A stretch of 47,681 bases of DNA from NCBI RefSeq assembly GCF_001865245.1, contig NZ_MKXB01000142.1, positions 1 through 47,681 on the forward strand, given 5' to 3'. Source of the DNA: Streptomyces sp. CC53 (lineage in GTDB: Bacteria > Actinomycetota > Actinomycetes > Streptomycetales > Streptomycetaceae). The notes beneath the pieces were generated by a model. The model was not told the DNA's origin, ran no database searches, and worked only from the letters and a program-made list of their open reading frames with translations. A program made the position numbers and the translations under genes. Shown in pieces: positions 25,000 to 32,433 of this stretch. Position 1 is the stretch's first letter, and each line of letters begins with the position of its first letter.

Positions 25000-25019
25000 G
25001 TTCGAGAAGTGTTCGAGAA
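25000..25019. promoter_or_regulatory. Two GTTCGAGAA repeats, 11 bp apart
   Basis: GTTCGAGAA occurs at 25000-25008 and 25011-25019. The 11-bp period places both copies on the same face of the helix. They lie upstream of the M23 peptidase gene (start 24809) and just past the end of the hydrolase gene. They are a candidate site for a dimeric regulator. Confidence 0.45.
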
Positions 25020-25031
25020 AAGGTGGCGTCT

Positions 25032-26336
25032 TCACGCCACAGACACGGAAGCGGAACCTCCGCTCGCTGCCGTGCTCGGCCAGGCGTCCAGCTCCTCCCG
25101 TACCCGCGCGGAGACCGCGGGGTGAACCGGTAGCGCGAGATGGCCTATTCCGATCACCTCCACGTTGGTCGCCGTGAGGTCCGGATGGTGCAGCCGGGCG
25201 GACTCGGCCGGGGCCATCCAGTGGTCGAGCCCGCTCCAGAAGCTGACGAAGCGGGTGCGGCAACCGGGGGCGGGCCCGGCGAGCTCGCGCAGGACGGGGG
25301 AGTCCGGCCGCATCTGCCGCACCAGCGGATGGAGCCCGGCGAGCGGCACGGCGACCGTCCCGGAGTGCGGTGTGCCGAGCGTGACCACCGTGCGGATGCG
25401 CTCGTCGCCGCCCAGCCGCTGGACGTAGTAGCGGGCCACCAGCCCCCCGAGGCTGTGCCCCACCAGGTCCACCCGCCGGTGGCCGGTGCGCGCGCAGACG
25501 TCCTCCACGTGCCGGGCCAGCTGCCGGGCGGCGGTCCGCAGGTCGCAGGTCAGGGGCGAGTAGTTGAGCGCCTCGACGTGCCGCCCGCGGCCGAGCGCCC
25601 GGCGCAGTAGCACGAACACGGAACGGTTGTCGACGAGGCCGTGCAGCAGCACGACCGGCGGCGGCGCCCACTGCGGCGGCCGACCGCCCGGCCCCCCGGT
25701 GCCCGGAGCAGGCGGCCGATCGTCCGCCTCCCGGTCCCCGCCCTGCTGCGCGGCACGGCCCCGGCCCGCCTGCGCCGTGCGGTCCCGATCCGCACGGCCG
25801 TGCACTCCGAGCCCTCGCACCGCGAAGTCCTGCGCCGTGCGTTCTCGCGTTGCGCGGTCCCGTGCTTCGCGCCCCTGTGGTGCGAGGTTCTGCGCCTGGA
25901 GCCCTCGCGGGGCGGGGCCCTCCGCCCGGTGCTCGTGGCGCGGTTCTCCGCGGTCGGCCGGCGGGTGCGCGTGGCTCGGCGCCCCCTGCTGCCGGGCTTC
26001 GTGGGGTGAGCCTCCGGGCTGCGCCGTCCCGTGCCGCACCCTTCCGCGGGGCGGCCGGTCGTCCCGCAGCCGGTGGTCCGCCGTCTGGTGACCCGGGGCC
26101 TGGTGACCCGGCGGCCGGTGGTCCGGAGGCTCGGGGCTTCGCGACCCGTCGTCCCCCGGCCCGTCGCCTTGGGCCCCGTCGTCATGGGCGACGAGGCCGC
26201 CGGCTCCGCCGTCCCGGCACGGCACACGGCGCTCCTGGGTTACTCCGGTCGGGTACAGCAGAAGGTGCAGCGCCAGGACGGCCACCTCCAGGGCGGTCGC
26301 CTTGGCCACGGGTACGCATGAGGGCAGGGCTTTCAC
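25032..26336 (-). CDS. Membrane-anchored alpha/beta hydrolase (triacylglycerol-lipase-like)
   Basis: A 434-residue protein. GTG 26334-26336 is preceded by GGAGG at eight bases, which settles the start. A hydrophobic helix (about 11-27, LEVAVLALHLLLYPTG) anchors it to the membrane. Residues 30-222 are a very polar low-complexity linker rich in Arg, Asp, His, Pro and Gly with short repeats (RDRTAQ, GHQ). The hydrolase domain (225-425) has the oxyanion motif HGLVDN, nucleophile Ser295 in GHSLGG, probable acid Asp371 (GLDHWM) and His399 (GIGHLAL). It should act on an ester or lipid outside the cell; the substrate is unknown. The linker seems expanded, and its DNA shows repeats such as CTGGTGACCCGG. 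Confidence 0.8.
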   Translation of the reverse strand: MKALPSCVPVAKATALEVAVLALHLLLYPTGVTQERRVPCRDGGAGGLVAHDDGAQGDGPGDDGSRSPEPPDHRPPGHQAPGHQTADHRLRDDRPPRGRVRHGTAQPGGSPHEARQQGAPSHAHPPADRGEPRHEHRAEGPAPRGLQAQNLAPQGREARDRATRERTAQDFAVRGLGVHGRADRDRTAQAGRGRAAQQGGDREADDRPPAPGTGGPGGRPPQWAPPPVVLLHGLVDNRSVFVLLRRALGRGRHVEALNYSPLTCDLRTAARQLARHVEDVCARTGHRRVDLVGHSLGGLVARYYVQRLGGDERIRTVVTLGTPHSGTVAVPLAGLHPLVRQMRPDSPVLRELAGPAPGCRTRFVSFWSGLDHWMAPAESARLHHPDLTATNVEVIGIGHLALPVHPAVSARVREELDAWPSTAASGGSASVSVA

Positions 26337-26358
26337 GGGCTCGACCTCCGGAGCGGAG

Positions 26359-26395
26359 GGGCATACGGAGGGCGGCTCCGACCCCCCGTATGCCC
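26359..26395. promoter_or_regulatory. Long inverted repeat upstream of the hydrolase gene
   Basis: GGGCATACGG (26359-26368) and CCGTATGCCC (26386-26395) are perfect arms, with near-complementary flanks that extend the stem inwards and outwards. It lies 23 bases before the minus-strand hydrolase start and far from icmB. It may be a leader hairpin of the hydrolase mRNA, a terminator or an operator. The rest of 26337-26672 holds no gene. Confidence 0.5.
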
Positions 26396-26612
26396 TCAGG
26401 GCGGGGCCGTCGGCGAGGTGGTGGGGATGGGTCGTACCGCCGTGCCGCGCGGCTGTCGGCACGGGGATACGACACCTCGTCGAGGCTCCTGTTGCGTCCG
26501 TCCCAGCCGTGACCGAGGGTCCGCCTGACGCGGGTACGACGCAGAGTGAACGTGTCCCACGTGTGATTTCCCCCTCGCTGCCCGCCGTGAAACTGTCGGG
26601 TGCGGGATGCTG

Positions 26613-26618
26613 TAGATA
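26613..26618 (+). promoter_or_regulatory. icmB -10 candidate
   Basis: TAGATA lies about 55 bases before the icmB start, with the palindrome AACGTT just after it. GAAACT 18 bases upstream is a poor -35 box. Confidence 0.3.
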
Positions 26619-26672
26619 ACGTTCGTTCACCTCCCCGGCATACAGGTACGGGGGACGCATCTGGAGGCAGTG

Positions 26673-27089
26673 ATGGGTGTGACCGGTCCGATCCGCGTGG
26701 TGGTTGCCAAGCCGGGTCTCGACGGCCACGATCGCGGCGCGAAGGTGATCGCGCGTGCGCTGCGGGACGCCGGTATGGAGGTCATCTACACCGGGCTGCA
26801 CCAGACGCCGGAGCAGATCGTCGACACCGCTATCCAGGAGGACGCGGACGCGATCGGTCTGTCGATCCTGTCGGGTGCGCACAACACGCTGTTCGCGAAG
26901 GTCATCGAGCTGCTGAAGGAGCGGGATGCGGAGGACATCCTGGTCTTCGGCGGGGGCATCATCCCCGAGGCGGACATCCCGCCGCTGAAGGAGAAGGGCG
27001 TGGCGGAGATCTTCACCCCCGGGGCGACGACCGCGTCGATCGTCGACTGGGTGAACGCGCACGTCCGGCACCCCGCCGACGCCGCCTGA
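26673..27089 (+). CDS. icmB: Cobalamin-binding small subunit of acyl-CoA mutase (isobutyryl-CoA mutase B)
   Basis: A 138-residue B12-binding protein that carries adenosylcobalamin for the radical interchange of isobutyryl-CoA and n-butyryl-CoA, together with a large subunit (IcmA) encoded elsewhere. The lower-ligand motif DxHxxG is present as DGHDRG (Asp18, His20, Gly23). The family motifs LSILSGAH and FGGGIIP complete the Rossmann-like fold. GGAGG stands five bases before ATG 26673; the GTG three bases earlier is too close. The name rests on close resemblance to the Streptomyces IcmB type. A stand-alone methylmalonyl-CoA mutase C-terminal domain is the alternative. Confidence 0.85.
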   Translation: MGVTGPIRVVVAKPGLDGHDRGAKVIARALRDAGMEVIYTGLHQTPEQIVDTAIQEDADAIGLSILSGAHNTLFAKVIELLKERDAEDILVFGGGIIPEADIPPLKEKGVAEIFTPGATTASIVDWVNAHVRHPADAA

Positions 27090-27593
27090 CCCGTACGGGC
27101 ACCGCCGGGTCCACAGCGCCCCCCCGAGGCTCTGCGGACAACACCGGGGGGACGACCCGGAAGCCACCCCGTGGAGCCCGGGCGGCTCGCCGCCGCGGTA
27201 CGGCGCGGCCTCGGGGTCCTCGTGGCGCCGCCGTACGAGATGCGAGAGCGGTACCCGACAGGCGCCAGGCACCATCGGTTTCCCCGGCCGGCCCGGTACG
27301 GCGGTCCGTCGCGGTCCCGGGGCACTGCACCGCGTGCGACCGTTCCGCGCGCATGTCCCGCACACGGCGGTATGCCCCTCGCACAGCGGTCGTGGGCCCG
27401 CCGTGCGGTGCCGGCCCTGCCGCGCGGGCGGCGCCCCCTGTACGGCGCCGAGCCGACCGTCCGCAGCGGACACGGTCCCGCGGCGCCCCCCGCCGCCCAG
27501 TGACGGGCTCCTGCGAGGGGGTGTCCGTAGCGGGCACCTCCGTGCAGGGACCCCCTCGGGGCGCTCGGTTCCGGCAGCGGAGACTCCCCGGAT
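27090..27593. other. 504-bp convergent intergenic region
   Basis: It lies between icmB and the DUF5691 gene. A plus-strand frame at 27171-27503 (ATG-less, GTG start) begins with protein-like sequence but soon turns into Arg/Pro-rich shadow composition and has no ribosome site, so I do not call it. No clear terminator stem was found. Confidence 0.4.
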
Positions 27594-29240
27594 TCACGGC
27601 TCCGCGTGGTCGCGGCCCTCGTGGTGCGGCTCGGAGCCCGGCGGCCGAGAAGGCGGCTCCGACGGCTGCGCCAGCTCCGCGTGCATGGCCCCTCTGAGGC
27701 GCAGCGTCGCGACGAGGCGGCGGAACGCCTCCGACCAGTAGCCGCCGGCGCCCGGCGAGGCACCCTCCGGTTCGTCGGGCACCACCGTGAGTGGTGCGAG
27801 CCGGTCCGCCTCCGCAGGGTCCAGGCATCGTTCCGCGAGGCCCATCACCCCGCTGAAGCTCCACGGGTAGCTGCCCGCGTCCCGTGCGCTGTCGAGCGCG
27901 TCGACGACCGCACGCGCCAGGGGGCCCGACCACGGCACCGAGCACGCACCGAGCGTCTGGAACGCCTCCGACAGGCCGTGCACGGCGATGAAGCGCGACA
28001 CCCACAGGGCCCGTTCCGCGTCCGGCAGCGTCGACAGCAGCGACGGCCGCGCCCCGGTCGGGGCGAGCGGTGCCGGCGCGGGCCCCAGCAGGGCGCGGGA
28101 CCACTCGGCGTTCCGCTGCCGGACCGCCGCCCGGCACCACGCGGCGTGCAGTTCCTCGCGCCAGTCGTCGGCGACGGGAAGGGCGACGATCTCCTCGGCG
28201 GTGCGCCCCCCGAAACGGTCCGTCCACACCGCCAGCGGGGCCGCCTGTACCAGTTGACCCAGCCACCACGAGCGGCGGCCCCGCCCCGCGGGCGGGTTCG
28301 CCTCGACACCGTCGCGCCGCATGGCCGCGTCGCATTCGTGCGGCGCCTCCACGGCGATCGCCGCCCCGTCACCGGTGTGGTCCAGGCCGACGCAGGTCGC
28401 GGCACGCCGGGCCATGCGGCCGGCCAGCGCCGACCCGGGGAGCGCCGAGAGCAGTTCCGCTGCCGTGGCCCGTACGGTGCGGCTGCGGTCGGCCAGGGCG
28501 CGCTCCAGGAACGGCTCGTCCCGGGGTGACAGCCCCTTCCTCAGCACGTCCAGGAACATCAGCCGGTCGTCGGCCCCGTCCTCGCCCCACGTGGAGTCCA
28601 GGAGGTCGCGGGCCGCCGCCGCGTCGCGGGCCCGGACGGTCTCCAGCAGCGCCACCCGCTCCGCGAAGAGCCCCTCCTGCCACAGCCGCCGGACCTGTCC
28701 GGCATCGGCCGCGTCCGGCAGCGGGAACCCGCCGTGCGAGCCCCGCAGCGCGAACCGCCACTCCTCGTTGAGCCGGGCCAGCCACAGGCCCCGCGGCCCG
28801 GCGAACGCCAACACCTGCGGCCGCAGGTCCGTGCGGGCCCGGGCCGCGTCCAGCAGGGCGGGCAGCAGGGCGGCGGGCGCCCGGTAGCCGTGCCGGTTGG
28901 CGGCGGCCAGCCACTGCGGCAACAACTCCGTGAGATCCGGGGCCGCACCCCGCCGGCCACCACCGTGGCCCCCGCCGGTCCGGTCGGCGAGCAACTGCGC
29001 GAGCCGCCGGCGCGCCGCGTCGGGCAGCGACGGCCGGCCGTCGCCCGGTGCGGGCTCCGGCAGCGGTACCGCTGCCGCGGGACGCAGCCCGGCCCGCCGC
29101 CGCACCGTCGCCAGCGCGGCCGCGTCGAGCAGGGCCTCCGGCGCCTCCTGCCCGTCGGCGGCGACGCCGGGCCCCGGCGGGCGGCGCTCGGTGCCGAGCA
29201 GCGCCGACGTCACGAGGTCTTCCCACGCGGTCGCGGTCAT
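27594..29240 (-). CDS. DUF5691 family protein of the MoxR-vWA system
   Basis: A 548-residue cytosolic protein. It starts TAWEDLVTSALLGTERRP, a typical opening for DUF5691. It is largely alpha-helical with HEAT-like stretches (LTELLPQWLAAANRHGYRAP; DEPFLERALADRSRTVRATA), and Trp-rich segments (RSWWLGQLVQAAPL) follow. No catalytic motif is visible. It lies downstream of the SWIM gene on the same strand, 514 bases away, and the two face the MoxR/DUF5682/vWA operon. This gene set is found together in many bacteria. DUF5691 is probably a scaffold or substrate-recognition partner of the AAA+/vWA complex; that role is inference. Confidence 0.78.
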   Translation of the reverse strand: MTATAWEDLVTSALLGTERRPPGPGVAADGQEAPEALLDAAALATVRRRAGLRPAAAVPLPEPAPGDGRPSLPDAARRRLAQLLADRTGGGHGGGRRGAAPDLTELLPQWLAAANRHGYRAPAALLPALLDAARARTDLRPQVLAFAGPRGLWLARLNEEWRFALRGSHGGFPLPDAADAGQVRRLWQEGLFAERVALLETVRARDAAAARDLLDSTWGEDGADDRLMFLDVLRKGLSPRDEPFLERALADRSRTVRATAAELLSALPGSALAGRMARRAATCVGLDHTGDGAAIAVEAPHECDAAMRRDGVEANPPAGRGRRSWWLGQLVQAAPLAVWTDRFGGRTAEEIVALPVADDWREELHAAWCRAAVRQRNAEWSRALLGPAPAPLAPTGARPSLLSTLPDAERALWVSRFIAVHGLSEAFQTLGACSVPWSGPLARAVVDALDSARDAGSYPWSFSGVMGLAERCLDPAEADRLAPLTVVPDEPEGASPGAGGYWSEAFRRLVATLRLRGAMHAELAQPSEPPSRPPGSEPHHEGRDHAEP

Positions 29241-29754
29241 CTCTACTCCCGGGGGTCAGGGGGCGGGGAAGCGGTGAAGGCGGGCTTGTGGCGCCCGCGG
29301 TGGCGGCGGGGTCGTCGTGCCTGCGCCGAGTGCGAAGGGGGTGAGCCCGGGGCGTCCGGGGGGCGTGCGGCGCACGAGGGAGACGGCAGGGGCGGGCCCG
29401 GCCGGCCACAGGAGGTCCGTGGAGGCGCATCGGTGAGACGGTCGTGTTCCCGGGTTGTGTGGGGTGTCCGTGAGGCGTGGCGTTCCGTGACCATGTGGGG
29501 TGTCCGTGAGCCGGTGGTGTTTGCGTGGTCGTGTGTGGTGTCCGTGCGGCAGTGGTGTTTCCGGGGGCGGTTGCGGGGTGTCTGCCGGGTTGCCGTATCC
29601 CCTTTTCTTCTCTCTTGTCGTCTCCGTGGTTGCACGTGGCGGTCGGGGCGCCACCTCCCGACGCGCCCTGCCGGAACGAAGGTGGCGGGTGTGTCCGCCC
29701 CGGTGGCGCGCCGACTCGTGCCGGGCCGCTCCCGAAGGGACCGGACCGGCGGCG
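29241..29754. other. 514-bp gap inside the SWIM-DUF5691 unit
   Basis: The gap separates two genes that are expected to be closely linked. It holds the minisatellite at 29440-29588 and, at about 29595-29625, a pyrimidine-rich tract on plus (CCCCTTTTCTTCTCTCTTGT). That tract is purine-rich in the minus-strand RNA and unusual for this genome. No ORF with coding character was found. Confidence 0.5.
29440..29588. repeat. Minisatellite, four units of about 37 bp
   Basis: Units start near 29440, 29477, 29513 and 29551. Each has a GTGTT or GTTCC core and then TGTGGGGTGTCCGTG or a close variant. Similarity decays in the last unit. It does not keep a coding frame on either strand (36, 37 and 38-bp units). 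Confidence 0.7.
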
Positions 29755-31128
29755 TCAGGTGAGGGAGACCGGACCGGAAGCATCCGGGCCCCAGGCGGCC
29801 AGGGGCGTGAACCCGCGGTGGCCGCACTCGCCGAACACCGTGACCGGTGCTCCTCCCGACAGGGCCGCCAGTCGCCACAGCCCCTGCCCGGAGACCGCGG
29901 CGCGGCTCAGGGGCAGGGCCGCGGTGCCGTCCGCGTCCGCCAACTGCCAGCCGCCACCACCCGTCGGGGCGGGTACGGAGTCCCGCAGGGTCACCGGCCA
30001 GGAGTCGAGCCACGGGTCCTGACGCAGGGCCAGGCCGTACGCGTGCAACGCGTCTCCGGCTGTTCCCCCCGGCGGGGGCGCTTCCCCCGGGGCGGGGGCC
30101 GCGAACTGCCGTCCCAGTTCCGCCCGCAGCCGGCCCGCCCCCGGATACGACGTGACTTCCGCGTCCAGGACCGCACCGACCGGAAGTGCCAGCTCCGGTG
30201 CTCTGCCCGCCGCCCCGAAGGACAGCAGCAGAGCCGTGCGCCCCGACCCCTCCCCGTACAGCCATATGCGGCGGGTCGTCAGCCGACCGTCCGGGGTGTC
30301 GTACTGGCAGAGAACCAGCCACCGGTCACGGACAGCCGGGCCCTCGGCCGTCGCCGGGAGGCCCACGCGGGTGCGTACCGTCGCGGCCAGCGGGTCGGGC
30401 AACCGGTCCACGGACAGCCACGCCCGGCCCAGGAGGTGCGTCAACGCGCTTTCCTCCAGCATCCGGACCGGCCACCCCGGCCCTGAATCCGGTATCGCGG
30501 CCAAGTCCCGCGCGCGGCCCGCCAGACCGGGGGCCTGCGCGTCGACCATCCGGCGTGCCGTCTCCTCCCACACCCCCGACTCCGCATGCCCCGCCGATGC
30601 CAGGCCCTCCCGCAGCAGATCGGACAACCGCCGCTCCAACTCCTCCGCCCCCGCCGTGACACGGGCCGCCCGGGCCGCCGCCCGCCGCTGCGCCGCCCGT
30701 ACGTCCGACGGCCCGCGCACGCCGGCACCGGCCGGCCCCACCGCACCGGCCGCTACGGCACCCCCCGCCGCACCCGGCCCCGCGCACAGCTCCTCGCGCC
30801 ACCGCTCCGCCCACTCCGGGGACGCCGCGCCGGACGGCACCGCCGACGGTCCTGCCGCCCACCGCAGCAACAGCCCCAGCACGTGCCGGCACGCCGACCC
30901 GCGGTGCGGGCAACTGCACCGGTACACGGGGCCGGCCGTGTCGACCACCGTCCGGTGCGGCACGCCGCCGCCGTCCTCGCACAAGCCCCAGACGACCCCC
31001 GCGTCACTGCACCCCGCCCCCGACCACGCACCCGCCACGTCCAGTCTGCTGCCCGCCCTGCCTGTCGCGGCGTCAGGAGCCAGTGCCAGCGCCTGATCCG
31101 CCGTCCAGCGCACCCCCTGCTGATTCAT
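29755..31128 (-). CDS. SWIM zinc-finger protein of the MoxR-vWA system
   Basis: A 457-residue protein. The SWIM motif CxC-x6-CxH is present near the N-terminus (Cys71, Cys73, Cys80, His82 in YRCSCPHRGSACRH). Such fingers bind zinc and often DNA or partner proteins. A charged helical stretch (about 140-200, AAQRRAAARAARVTAGAEELERRL) follows, then a long beta-rich C-terminal part without a known motif. ATG 31126-31128 lies seven bases after a perfect RecA-NDp promoter, so the mRNA is leaderless or nearly so. A GTG at 31158 would place the start inside the promoter motif and is rejected. It is divergent from the MoxR gene and probably co-transcribed with DUF5691 downstream. Confidence 0.82.
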   Translation of the reverse strand: MNQQGVRWTADQALALAPDAATGRAGSRLDVAGAWSGAGCSDAGVVWGLCEDGGGVPHRTVVDTAGPVYRCSCPHRGSACRHVLGLLLRWAAGPSAVPSGAASPEWAERWREELCAGPGAAGGAVAAGAVGPAGAGVRGPSDVRAAQRRAAARAARVTAGAEELERRLSDLLREGLASAGHAESGVWEETARRMVDAQAPGLAGRARDLAAIPDSGPGWPVRMLEESALTHLLGRAWLSVDRLPDPLAATVRTRVGLPATAEGPAVRDRWLVLCQYDTPDGRLTTRRIWLYGEGSGRTALLLSFGAAGRAPELALPVGAVLDAEVTSYPGAGRLRAELGRQFAAPAPGEAPPPGGTAGDALHAYGLALRQDPWLDSWPVTLRDSVPAPTGGGGWQLADADGTAALPLSRAAVSGQGLWRLAALSGGAPVTVFGECGHRGFTPLAAWGPDASGPVSLT

Positions 31129-31135
31129 GTCTCCG

Positions 31136-31158
31136 ACCGTAGGACCCGCCACTGACAA
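31136..31158 (-). promoter_or_regulatory. Perfect RecA-NDp (PafBC) promoter of the SWIM gene
   Basis: On minus, TTGTCAGTG (31150-31158), eight bases and TACGGT (31136-31141) match TTGTCRGTG-N8-TAnnnT at every defined position. The motif lies within the 12-bp arm GATTGTCAGTGG, which recurs in inverted form at 31219-31230. Confidence 0.8.
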
Positions 31159-31220
31159 TCAGGCCGCCGAGCCGGTGCCGCACGCGGGTCACATGGCGGG
31201 TGACGTGCGACAACAGCCGA

Positions 31221-31243
31221 TTGTCAGTGGAGTGGTGCACGGT
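31221..31243 (+). promoter_or_regulatory. RecA-NDp (PafBC) type promoter of the MoxR operon
   Basis: TTGTCAGTG (31221-31229), eight bases and CACGGT (31238-31243). The activator part is perfect, and the -10 box differs from TAnnnT only in its first base. Transcription would start near 31250, about 40 bases before the MoxR ATG. Confidence 0.72.
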
Positions 31244-31290
31244 GGATCGCAGACCGGTCGACGCACGCGAACGATCTGGAGGGGGAATCC

Positions 31291-32433
31291 ATGACCATGC
31301 CCGGAAACGCCGAGAGGCCCGCCCCGCGGACCGAGGGCGAGGTCCCGCCCGGCGGCACGGCGCTGAGGCCGCACGCCGAGGACGCGTTCGCCCATGAGCT
31401 CGCCGCACTGGCCGCCGCGGACGACCGGCCCCGGCCGGAGCGCTGGCGCCTGTCGCCCTGGGCCGTCGCCACGTACCTGCTCGGCGGCACCCTGCCGGAC
31501 GGCACCGTGATCACACCCAAGTACGTCGGCCCGCGCCGCATCGTCGAAGTCGCGGTCGCCACCCTCGCCACCGACCGGGCACTGCTCCTCCTCGGCGTGC
31601 CCGGCACCGCCAAGACCTGGGTCTCCGAGCACCTGGCGGCCGCCGTGAGCGGCGACTCCACCCTCCTCGTCCAGGGGACCGCAGGAACACCGGAGGAAGC
31701 CATCCGCTACGGGTGGGACTACGCCCGCCTCCTCGCCCACGGCCCGAGCCGCGACGCCCTCGTGCCCAGCCCCGTCCTGCGCGCCATGGCCCACGGCATG
31801 ACCGCCCGTGTCGAGGAACTCACCCGCATCCCCACCGACGTCCAGGACTCCCTGATCACCGTCCTGTCCGAGAAGACGCTGCCCATCCCGGAGCTCGGCG
31901 AGGAGGTGCAGGCGGTGCGCGGTTTCAACCTCATCGCCACCGCCAACGACCGCGACCGGGGCGTCAACGACCTGTCGAGCGCGCTGCGCCGCCGCTTCAA
32001 CACCGTCGTGCTCCCGCTGCCCGAGACGGCTGAGGCCGAGGTGGAGATCGTCACGCGGCGCGTCGAGCAGCTGGGGCACTCCCTCGACCTGCCCGCCACC
32101 CCCGACGCGAGCGACGAGATCCGGCGCGTCGTCACCGTGTTCCGCGAACTCCGCGACGGCGTCACCGCCGACGGCCGCACCCGACTCAAGTCGCCGTCGG
32201 GCACGCTGTCCACCGCCGAGGCCATTTCCGTGATCACCGGCGGGCTCGCCCTGGCGAGCCACTTCGGGGACGGCGTCCTGCGCCCGGGGGACATGGCCGC
32301 CGGCGTCCTCGGAGCCGTCGTCCGCGATCCGGCCGCCGACCGTGTCGTCTGGCAGGAGTACCTGGAGACGATCGTGCGGGAGAGGGACGGCTGGAAGGAC
32401 TTCTACCGCGCCTGCCGGGAGGTGTCCGCATGA
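31291..32433 (+). CDS. MoxR-family AAA+ ATPase
   Basis: A 380-residue AAA+ protein, the likely motor of the locus. Walker A is GVPGTAKT (102-109), sensor 1 is ATAND (216-220), and the arginine-finger region is ALRRRF. The Walker B segment reads ARVEELTRIP, so the usual Asp-Glu pair is Glu175-Glu176, a conservative change. MoxR ATPases pair with vWA-domain proteins and act as chaperones that remodel or insert metals into targets. The vWA partner is the third gene of this operon. GGAGGGGG stands six bases before the ATG. The stop overlaps the next start by four bases. Expression is probably damage-induced from the promoter at 31221. Confidence 0.9.
   Translation: MTMPGNAERPAPRTEGEVPPGGTALRPHAEDAFAHELAALAAADDRPRPERWRLSPWAVATYLLGGTLPDGTVITPKYVGPRRIVEVAVATLATDRALLLLGVPGTAKTWVSEHLAAAVSGDSTLLVQGTAGTPEEAIRYGWDYARLLAHGPSRDALVPSPVLRAMAHGMTARVEELTRIPTDVQDSLITVLSEKTLPIPELGEEVQAVRGFNLIATANDRDRGVNDLSSALRRRFNTVVLPLPETAEAEVEIVTRRVEQLGHSLDLPATPDASDEIRRVVTVFRELRDGVTADGRTRLKSPSGTLSTAEAISVITGGLALASHFGDGVLRPGDMAAGVLGAVVRDPAADRVVWQEYLETIVRERDGWKDFYRACREVSA

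Noticed and set aside
26616..26630. LexA box near AACGTTCGTTC before icmB
   Set aside because: It lacks the CGAAC-N4-GTTCG arrangement.
27171..27503. Plus-strand frame of 110 codons after icmB
   Set aside because: A plausible first 30 residues, but then Arg/Pro-rich sequence, no ribosome site and no recognised family.
29755..31158. GTG at 31158 as the SWIM gene start
   Set aside because: It would lie within the predicted activator motif of its own promoter. ATG 31128 fits the -10 box.
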